A stretch of 29,042 nt of DNA from CF-161 sp035638495 (lineage in GTDB: Bacteria > Chloroflexota > Dormibacteria > Dormibacterales > Dormibacteraceae): contig DASQZW010000281.1 in NCBI GenBank assembly GCA_035638495.1, positions 1 through 29,042 of the forward strand, in the 5' to 3' direction. This document shows positions 23,943 to 29,042 of this stretch, piece after piece. The position numbers and the translations under genes were made by a program. Numbering within the stretch: the stretch's first letter is position 1; every line of letters starts with the position of its first letter. The notes below the pieces were generated by a model. It made no database searches. It was not told where the DNA came from and worked only from the letters and a program-made list of their open reading frames with translations.

Positions 23943-24800
23943 CTACTGATACAGCGTTCCGGCGTTGACCACCGGCTGCGCGCGCTGCTCGCCGCAGAGC
24001 ACCACGAGCAGGTTGGAGACCATCGCCGCCTTCCGCTCCTCGTCCAGCTCCACGATCCGCTGCTCCGACAGCTGGTTCAGCGCGAGGTCGACCATGCTCA
24101 CGGCGCCGGCGACGATGCGGGTGCGCGCCGCCACCACGGCCTCGGCCTGCTGCCGCCGCAGCATGTCGGCGGCGATCTCCGGGGCATAGGCGAGACGCCG
24201 CAGCTGCGTCCGCACGACCTCGACGCCAGCCGGCTCGAGCTGGCCCTGGAGCTCCTGGTGCAGGCTCGCCATGACCTCGTCGGCGTTCGCCCGCAGCGAG
24301 CGCTGGTCGACCTCGTAGCTGTCGTATGGGTACAGGCTGGCGACGTGCCTGACGGCGGTCTCGGTCTGGAGCCGCACGAACTCGTCGTACTTCTCGACGT
24401 TGAACACGGCGCGCGCGGTGTCCACGACCCGCCAGACGATGACGGCAGCGATCTCGACCGGGTTGCCGGCCGCGTCGTTGACCTTGATCACCGAGCTCTC
24501 GAAGTTGCGGGCCCGGAGCGAGACAAGGGGCTTCCTGGTCAGCGGCCACGTCCAGATCCAGCCGTTGTGCCGGACGCTGCCGAGGTAGCGCCCGAAGAGG
24601 GTCACGACCCTGGACTGGTTGGGCTGGACGATCGCGAAGCCGCTCAGCGCGAGGATGAGGGCGCCGTTGACCAGGCCGAGCGCGAGGCCGGGGATGTCGG
24701 CGTGCACGACCACCAGCGCGCCGAGCTCCAGCAGGGTCACGGCGAGGACGACCGCGGCCACCGCCCAACCGGACAGTGCGAGTGCGGGACGCTCGTTCAT
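23943..24800 (-). CDS. SPFH/band-7 (stomatin-like) membrane protein
   Basis: 285 aa from ATG 24800, chosen because GGAGGG lies seven bases upstream; an upstream TTG would swallow that site. Two membrane helices (about 10-32 and 36-58) precede a band-7 domain (about 59-225; FAIVQPNQSRVVTLFGRYLG, then VSLRARNFES and AVIVWRVVDTARAVF) and a helical coiled tail with MLRRQQAEAVVAARTRIV typical of flotillin-like oligomers. Such proteins organise membrane domains and often protect the membrane under stress. The gene heads an operon with the RHH and glycosyltransferase genes. Confidence 0.9.
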   Translation of the reverse strand: MNERPALALSGWAVAAVVLAVTLLELGALVVVHADIPGLALGLVNGALILALSGFAIVQPNQSRVVTLFGRYLGSVRHNGWIWTWPLTRKPLVSLRARNFESSVIKVNDAAGNPVEIAAVIVWRVVDTARAVFNVEKYDEFVRLQTETAVRHVASLYPYDSYEVDQRSLRANADEVMASLHQELQGQLEPAGVEVVRTQLRRLAYAPEIAADMLRRQQAEAVVAARTRIVAGAVSMVDLALNQLSEQRIVELDEERKAAMVSNLLVVLCGEQRAQPVVNAGTLYQ

Positions 24801-24812
24801 GTGAAATCCCTC

Positions 24813-24947
24813 CAATATGATTTTGATATCACTACCATATCACGGTAGGCGCGATTTCGTCCAGTGGGCGAGCCCGGGACGTCGATGACCTTGACGGGTC
24901 ATCCGGGATATAGAGCTATAGTGCTAGTTATCTCAATAAAGGAGGTC
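24813..24947. promoter_or_regulatory. Divergent control region of the SPFH and GntR operons
   Basis: Unusually AT-rich for this genome. On the minus side the heptamer GTGATAT occurs twice, 11 bp apart (24843-24837 and 24832-24826), one helical turn. On the plus side TATAG-AG-CTATA (24909-24920) is an inverted repeat overlapping TATAGT (24917-24922), a likely -10 box for the GntR gene; TTGACG at 24891 is a -35 candidate but its 20-nt spacing is long. An AAAGGAGGT Shine-Dalgarno is at 24938-24946. These are plausible operators for the GntR and/or RHH proteins. Confidence 0.55.
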
Positions 24948-24950
24948 GTG

Positions 24951-25343
24951 TTGATCGAGTTCCACCTCGACGGCCGGTCGGGCGTCGCGCCCTACCTGCA
25001 GCTCATCCACCAGGTCCGCCACGCACTCCGGCTGGGCCTGCTCCGCGAGGGCGACCAGCTCCCGAAGGTCAAGGACGTGGCCGCCGGGCTGGCGATCAAC
25101 CCGAACACCGTGCTCAAGGCCTACCGGGAGCTGGAATACGAGCACCTCGTGGCGGCTCGGCCGGGGGTCGGGACGTTCGTCACGGGGACGCTCGGGGGGA
25201 CGTCCCTGGCCGCGCACGGGCCGCTCCGCCGGGACCTGCAGCGGTGGCTGTCGAAGGCGCGGCGCGCCGGGCTGGACGACGAGTCCATCCAGGCGCTGTT
25301 CATCAGCACCTTTCGGTCCGCCGCCGAGGAGGACATAGCGTGA
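24951..25343 (+). CDS. YtrA-type GntR-family regulator
   Basis: 130 aa from TTG 24951, chosen over the in-frame GTG three bases earlier and ATG far upstream because the AAAGGAGGT Shine-Dalgarno leaves a normal spacer only to TTG, and the product then begins MIEFHLDGRSGVAPYLQ, typical of the family. Residues about 10-75 form the winged helix-turn-helix, with the recognition segment VAAGLAINPNTVLKAYRELE; a short helical tail dimerises it. YtrA regulators have no ligand domain and usually repress their own ABC operon. The stop overlaps the ATPase gene by 4 nt (GTGA, 25340-25343). Confidence 0.92.
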   Translation: MIEFHLDGRSGVAPYLQLIHQVRHALRLGLLREGDQLPKVKDVAAGLAINPNTVLKAYRELEYEHLVAARPGVGTFVTGTLGGTSLAAHGPLRRDLQRWLSKARRAGLDDESIQALFISTFRSAAEEDIA

Positions 25344-26224
25344 CGGCGGTCGTCCAGGCGCGGGGGCTGGGCAAGCGGTACGGGCGGCTGTGGGCGCTGG
25401 CCGACTGCACGCTGAGCGTCCCGGCCGGGCAGGTGGTGGGCCTGGTCGGGCCCAACGGGGCGGGAAAGACGACGCTGCTGAACCTCGCGGTCGGGATGCT
25501 GCGGCCGACCGCGGGCACCATCGAGGTGCTCGGCGGCCGGCCCGGGGCCGGCCCGGCCCAGCTGGCCAGGGTCGGCTACCTCGCCCAGCAGGCGCCGGTC
25601 TACGCCGGCCTGTCGGTCGCCGATCACCTCAGGCTGGGTGCCCACCTCAACCCCGGCTGGGACGGCGAGCTGGCGCGCCGCCGGATCGAGCGACTGGACC
25701 TGGACATCGATCAGAAGGCCGGAACGCTGTCCGGTGGGCAGCGCGCCCAGCTCGCGCTGACCCTGGCCGTGGCCAAGCGGCCCGAGCTGCTCATCCTCGA
25801 CGAGCCGGTCGCCAGCCTGGACCCGCTGGCGCGCAGGGAGTTCCTGCAGGACCTGATGGAAGCGGTCGCCGAGCAGGAGCTCTCCGTGGTGCTGTCCTCG
25901 CACCTGGTGGCGGACCTGGAACGGGTCTGCGACTACCTGATCCTTCTCGTCGGATCGCGGGTGCGGGTGGCAGGACCGGTCGAGGACCTGCTGGCCAGCC
26001 ACCACCTGCTCACCGGGCCGCGCCGCGACCCGGCCACGCTTCCGGCCGACCAGGAGGTCGTCTCGGCCAGCCACACCGACGTGCAGACCACGCTGGTGGT
26101 GCGCACCACCGGCGCAGTCCTGGACCCGTCCTGGACCGTCTCCGAGATCGGACTGGAAGACCTGGTGCTGACCTACATGAGCCAGGCCAGAGGGGGCCGG
26201 CGCCACGCGGAGGTGCTGAGGTGA
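25340..26224 (+). CDS. ABC transporter ATP-binding protein
   Basis: 294 aa from GTG 25340. Walker A GPNGAGKT (37-44), Q-loop at Q83/Q84, signature LSGGQ (130-134), Walker B LLILDE (150-155) and the switch His (H188, in SSHLV) are all intact, so it should be active. The C-terminal 60 residues resemble the accessory part of multidrug/antibiotic ABC ATPases of the YtrB/BcrA group. It is coupled to the regulator upstream and the permease downstream by 4-nt overlaps, forming a GntR-ATPase-permease operon. Confidence 0.95.
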   Translation: MTAVVQARGLGKRYGRLWALADCTLSVPAGQVVGLVGPNGAGKTTLLNLAVGMLRPTAGTIEVLGGRPGAGPAQLARVGYLAQQAPVYAGLSVADHLRLGAHLNPGWDGELARRRIERLDLDIDQKAGTLSGGQRAQLALTLAVAKRPELLILDEPVASLDPLARREFLQDLMEAVAEQELSVVLSSHLVADLERVCDYLILLVGSRVRVAGPVEDLLASHHLLTGPRRDPATLPADQEVVSASHTDVQTTLVVRTTGAVLDPSWTVSEIGLEDLVLTYMSQARGGRRHAEVLR

Positions 26225-27234
26225 TCTGGCTGACCTGGCGGCAGTTCCGAGCCCAGGCGGTCGGGGCGGTCGCGGTACTTGCCGCGTTCGCGGTCCTGCT
26301 CGCGGTCACGGGACCGCAGCTCGGTGGCCGGTACGCCGCGAGCGGGATCAGCGGGTGTACCGACGGCGATTGCTCTGGCTTGGCCACCCGGTTCCTCGAC
26401 CAGGTGCAGGCTGACGCCACCGACTGGACCCTGTATCTGCTCGGCATCGTGGTCGTCCTGCTCGCGCCCGCCGTCATCGGCATCTTCTGGGGAGCGCCGC
26501 TGATCGCCCGCGAGATCGAGGCCGGCACCTGCCACCTGGCCTGGAACCAGACCATCACCCGCACCCGGTGGCTGGCGGTCAAGCTGACCCTGACCGGCCT
26601 GGTCGCGATGGCCGTCGCCGAAGCGCTGAGCCTCACGCAGGCTCTCTGGGCAGCGCCCATCTCCGCGGCAATCCAGCGCGGGGCCAGCCTGCCGATCGCC
26701 AACGGACAGTTCGACCCGCTGGTCTTCGCCTCGCATGGCGTCGCCCCGCTCGGCTACGCCGCCTTCGCCTTCGCGCTGGGCGTGACGGCCGGGCTGGTCA
26801 CCCGGCGCGTCGTCCTCGCCATGGCTGTCACCCTGGCCATCTTCGCGGCCGTCCAGGTCGCGACGCCGTTGTGGGTCCGCCCGCACCTGTTCCCCGCCGA
26901 CCGGACGATCACCGCGCTCAGCTCCGTCTCCGATATCTCGTACCAGAGCACGCCGCAGGGCGCCTTCACGTTCTCGGCTCGCGTCCTGTCCAGCCAGCCC
27001 GGCGCCTGGGTCCTCTCCAGCAGAGCGGTGGACGCGGCTGGGAGTCCGGTCAGCACGGCACCGGCAGCCTGCATGCAGGCGGTGTTGGGAGAGTCAGGGC
27101 TGGACTGCCTGGGCAGCCACGGTGTGCGGGTCGCCGTCACCTACCAGCCTGCCAGCCGCTACTGGACCTTCCAGTGGACGGAGACGGCGATCTACCTGGC
27201 GCTGGCACTCGCGCTGGCCGGGTACTGCTTCTAG
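26221..27234 (+). CDS. ABC transporter permease (ABC-2 type)
   Basis: 337 aa from GTG 26221 (GTGA overlap, 26221-26224). There are about six membrane helices, the first right after the MIWLTWRQFRAQ start that is common in such permeases, and the last at the extreme C-terminus. LLAPAVIGIFWGAPLIAREIEAGT is the conserved second-helix/loop stretch, and a roughly 130-residue extracytoplasmic loop lies between helices 5 and 6 with two Cys. The substrate is unknown; YtrA-type operons typically respond to envelope-active antibiotics. Confidence 0.9.
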   Translation: MIWLTWRQFRAQAVGAVAVLAAFAVLLAVTGPQLGGRYAASGISGCTDGDCSGLATRFLDQVQADATDWTLYLLGIVVVLLAPAVIGIFWGAPLIAREIEAGTCHLAWNQTITRTRWLAVKLTLTGLVAMAVAEALSLTQALWAAPISAAIQRGASLPIANGQFDPLVFASHGVAPLGYAAFAFALGVTAGLVTRRVVLAMAVTLAIFAAVQVATPLWVRPHLFPADRTITALSSVSDISYQSTPQGAFTFSARVLSSQPGAWVLSSRAVDAAGSPVSTAPAACMQAVLGESGLDCLGSHGVRVAVTYQPASRYWTFQWTETAIYLALALALAGYCF

Positions 27235-27260
27235 CGGCTCGGCCGCCGCCTCACCTGAGG

Positions 27261-27290
27261 CCTCTGTCGGGATCCTGAGGGCGGCAGAGG
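27261..27290 (+). terminator. Hairpin after the ABC operon
   Basis: CCTCTGTCG (27261-27269) pairs with CGGCAGAGG (27282-27290), one G-T pair, 12-nt loop, 27 bp after the permease stop. No T-tract follows. Confidence 0.45.
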
Positions 27291-27337
27291 GGAGCGGCCC
27301 CCACGCCCCAGCTCCACCCGATCTCCGGCTCCAGCGC

Positions 27338-27374
27338 TTGACCCGGCCCGGCGAGGCGGCTACGGTCTCGCTCC
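27338..27374 (+). promoter_or_regulatory. Near-consensus promoter with leaderless start
   Basis: TTGACC (27338-27343), exactly 17 bp, TACGGT (27361-27366), then eight bases to ATG 27375. This is the best full -35/-10 pair in the window. No Shine-Dalgarno lies before the ATG. Confidence 0.55.
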
Positions 27375-27518
27375 ATGTGGCTGGACCTCCCTTCCCCGTC
27401 TCCGTCGCCAGTCAACGTCATGGGCGGCGACAGGCTGGCCCGGCTTCTGGAGAAGGCGAAGCCTCAGAACTACTATCTGGTGCCCTGGCCGGTCAAGGAC
27501 TACGACGCTGGTGGCTGA
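27375..27518 (+). CDS. Small 47-aa ORF, possible leader peptide or microprotein
   Basis: ATG 27375 to TGA 27516-27518. The start MWLDLPSPSPSP is followed by a helical RLARLLEKA stretch and a Tyr/Trp-rich end (QNYYLVPWPVKDYDAGG). It overlaps GTG 27511 of the next gene by eight bases, so it may couple translation. It is supported by the promoter just upstream rather than by homology; I know no such family. The alternative is that it is only the untranslated leader of the next gene. Confidence 0.42.
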   Translation: MWLDLPSPSPSPVNVMGGDRLARLLEKAKPQNYYLVPWPVKDYDAGG

Positions 27519-28269
27519 TCGTCGCGGCCTTCGACAGCTGCTCAGACGACCTCGTCATATCCTGCGCTGGCCGCTTTCTGCTTATGGCTTGATCGGGGGC
27601 CTCGCAGCGGTGGTCGTCCTGGCGGCGGTTGCCGCCATCTTCTTCCTGCCGAGGGAGATACCGCCGCCGCCGACTGCCTCTGCAGATCGGTGGGCGGCGG
27701 AGGGCGCACTCTTCGGGGCCGGCGCGTTCGTGCTGGCCGTGCTGGCAACAGCGATCGCAACGATCGCGTTCGTCAACAGCACCGACCGGCCCAAGCTGCG
27801 GATCGAACCGTCTTACACATGGCGGCCCACACCTGATCCGCCGTCCCCGGACGCGATTCCAGGCAGGTTTCCAGACTGGTCCCTTCAGCTCAGCATCTAC
27901 AACGACGGCCCGGTAGCCGCGCGGAATCTCGCAGTCCGGGTGACCTTCACCGATCCCGGTCTGTTCGCGCCCGACTGGATCACTCTCGAGACGCGAGACG
28001 GCGCCTCCTCACTCAGCCCCTGGCGGGCGGCCAATCCGAACGACCTGAGTCCTGCGCAGGTGTGGTGGGAGGGCGGTGCTGACGCCGTGGTGCATCCGTC
28101 GCCGCGCTGGCCATATCAGGTCCCTCAGCTTGGACCGGCTGCGCTCCACATCTACAAGCCTGAGTCGGACGAGCAGTTCGAGTTCACTGTCGAGTTGGTC
28201 GCGGATGACGTACCGCCGATGACGGAGAGGTACCCGATCTCGATGAAGTTGTTGCGGGGCAGCGAGTAG
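27511..28269 (+). CDS. Two-helix membrane protein, function unknown
   Basis: 252 aa from GTG 27511. A basic N-terminus precedes a membrane helix at about 26-46, then a second at about 67-88 (GAGAFVLAVLATAIATIAFV), and a C-terminal beta-rich soluble part of about 160 residues with LQLSIYNDGPVAARNLAVRVTF, a typical Ig-like 'W-x-L-x-V-x-N-x-G' strand pattern. I recognise no specific family. Its 3' end may overlap the convergent small gene by 118 nt. Codon use is less GC-biased than in the genes to the left. Confidence 0.62.
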   Translation: MADRRGLRQLLRRPRHILRWPLSAYGLIGGLAAVVVLAAVAAIFFLPREIPPPPTASADRWAAEGALFGAGAFVLAVLATAIATIAFVNSTDRPKLRIEPSYTWRPTPDPPSPDAIPGRFPDWSLQLSIYNDGPVAARNLAVRVTFTDPGLFAPDWITLETRDGASSLSPWRAANPNDLSPAQVWWEGGADAVVHPSPRWPYQVPQLGPAALHIYKPESDEQFEFTVELVADDVPPMTERYPISMKLLRGSE

Positions 28270-28436
28270 CCGTCTTCCGCCGCTGGCAGCGCGGGCGCCG
28301 CGATGATGCTGTCGGCGGACCACGACTCGGGGGCATCTCCGCGTATCCGAAGAACGTGCTCCTGGCCGTCCTCGTCGCGGATGAGCACACGCGAACCGAC
28401 CGCGACAATCGCCAATTCTTCCCCGGCTCTCCCCAT
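28152..28436 (-). CDS. Possible GreA C-terminal-domain-like small protein
   Basis: 94 aa from ATG 28436, with GGAGG nine bases upstream. Residues about 8-50, IVAVGSRVLIRDEDGQEHVLRI then SWSADSIIAAPALPAA, resemble the FKBP-like C-terminal domain of GreA/GreB, where a V-x-x-G-S-x-V strand opens the fold. The N-terminal coiled coil is absent. The last third lies antisense to the 3' end of the two-helix membrane protein, so either that tail or this one may be mis-called. It diverges from the XRE-like gene. Confidence 0.42.
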   Translation of the reverse strand: MGRAGEELAIVAVGSRVLIRDEDGQEHVLRIRGDAPESWSADSIIAAPALPAAEDGYSLPRNNFIEIGYLSVIGGTSSATNSTVNSNCSSDSGL

Positions 28437-28496
28437 GCCCTGCAACCTCCTGGCGTGTCCAACGCTTGACGCTTTCCTGTAGCCTGGCCGCGAGGG

Positions 28497-28914
28497 ATGG
28501 GGCACAGCAGGGGCATTGGCGGGGCACGTACTCCCCTCAGCCAGTTGATCGCGGCCGAGCGGCACCGATGGAGCCTGAGTCGTCGAGAGCTGGCAGCCCT
28601 CGTACGCAGGGCCGATCGGAGCCTCGGCACCGACGCCAAGACGATCGAGCGCTCGGAGGTGCGGGGACAGGAGCCTCAGCCGGCCGCACTGCGCGCGCTG
28701 GCTACCGTGTTCGAGAAGCGCATCGAGGATCTGACCGAGCTCGACCGTGAGGCCCATCATGGTCGCGGCGCCACGCCCGCCGAGGCGCTGGACACGGAAC
28801 GGCTCGCAGCCGCACTCCGGGCGCCGCGCGTCGTGGACCGTCACAGACCTTGCGGCGGCCAGGGCGGAGGTCGTGTCCAACCAGGAAGTCAGCCAGTGGA
28901 GGAGGATATGTTGA
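28497..28914 (+). pseudogene. XRE-like DNA-binding protein gene with apparent frameshift
   Basis: From ATG 28497 the first frame encodes a helix-turn-helix region (LSQLIAAERHRWSLSRRELA, TDAKTIERSE, then PAALRALATVFEKRIEDL), as in XRE-family regulators. From about 28825 that frame becomes Gly/Arg/Pro-rich with mixed third bases, while the frame one base later turns protein-like (TVTDLAAARAEVVSNQEVSQWRR) and stops at TGA 28912-28914, overlapping the next start. I count G/C at 14 of 26 third positions in the first frame after the switch point against 22 of 27 in the other. A real frameshift, a sequencing error, or an uninterrupted fusion running past the window are all possible. Confidence 0.45.
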
Positions 28915-29042
28915 CTTTCATCGGCGGCGACCCGGTGGGCATGCGGACCAGTATTGGCCGGGCCTGCGGCACCGTCGCCCTCGGCGTCATCTCCGCTCTC
29001 GTTGCTCTGGCCCGAATCTTGTGGTCCGGGGCGATACCAGTG
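28908..29042 (+). CDS. Partial membrane protein, 3' truncated by the window
   Basis: ATG 28908 follows a strong GGAGGAGG-type site (28898-28905). The visible 45 residues start MLTFIGGDPVGMRTSIG and contain one membrane helix (TVALGVISALVALARIL). The frame is open at the end of the window. It is in the same frame as the first part of the XRE-like gene, so it could also be its C-terminus; the strong ribosome site favours a separate gene. Confidence 0.45.
   Translation, partial: MLTFIGGDPVGMRTSIGRACGTVALGVISALVALARILWSGAIPV

Overview
This 29 kb window is a gene-dense bacterial segment at roughly 70% GC with strong G/C third-position bias. It holds about 30 protein genes and one tRNA gene. No gene-free stretch exceeds about 150 bp, and I see no rRNA, IS element, integrase or CRISPR array. 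The gene mix fits a GC-rich soil or sediment lineage, most likely Chloroflexota (Limnocylindria/Ellin-type) or an actinobacterial relative. It includes an ECF42 sigma factor with a YCII partner, a YtrA-type GntR/ABC operon, NarL-type kinases, a Thr-Pro-rich kinase-like receptor, and DUF4126 and DUF6483 proteins. The phylum is an inference from gene content, not a phylogenetic result.

Layout. 1-558 is the 3' part of a C39-like peptidase. 612-6534 is a signalling block on the minus strand: kinase plus stand-alone receiver, tRNA-Phe(GAA), a LuxR-type regulator overlapping a 959-aa hybrid with two kinase cores, then a degenerate receiver. Divergent from the last is a membrane pseudokinase (6664-8022) followed by a DUF308/HdeD-like membrane protein. 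8601-10396 (minus) encodes a lipoprotein and a DAO-type oxidase; an MFS exporter diverges from the oxidase. 11719-15335 (plus) has a signal-less PhnD-like protein overlapping an acyl-CoA-dehydrogenase-like flavoprotein, then DUF4126, DUF6483 and CMD-family proteins. 15477-17487 (minus) has a VOC protein and a UbiA prenyltransferase overlapping a small membrane protein. 17576-19885 (plus) is TetR, YCII and ECF42 sigma. Next come a SpoU-type RNA methyltransferase (minus), a 2OG-Fe(II) oxygenase and a DinB-like protein (plus).

22290-27234 is a divergent pair of operons. Leftward run an SPFH/band-7 protein, a 58-aa ribbon-helix-helix protein and a GT39-type glycosyltransferase; rightward run a YtrA-type GntR regulator, an ABC ATPase and a permease. 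All four junctions within the two operons except SPFH-RHH are 4-nt start/stop overlaps. The last 1.7 kb (27375-29042) looks different: several codons with A/T endings, a tiny leaderless ORF, a two-helix membrane protein, a possible GreA-C-like protein overlapping it antisense, and an XRE-like gene that appears frameshifted near the edge.

Two themes stand out. First, signalling proteins: two apparently active NarL-type systems sit beside two degenerate partners (a receiver without its acidic pocket and a kinase without catalytic residues). Second, promoter layout: at least eight genes have a TANNNT -10 hexamer only 6-8 nt before the start codon and no Shine-Dalgarno sequence, suggesting many leaderless mRNAs, while other genes here carry clear GGAGG sites.
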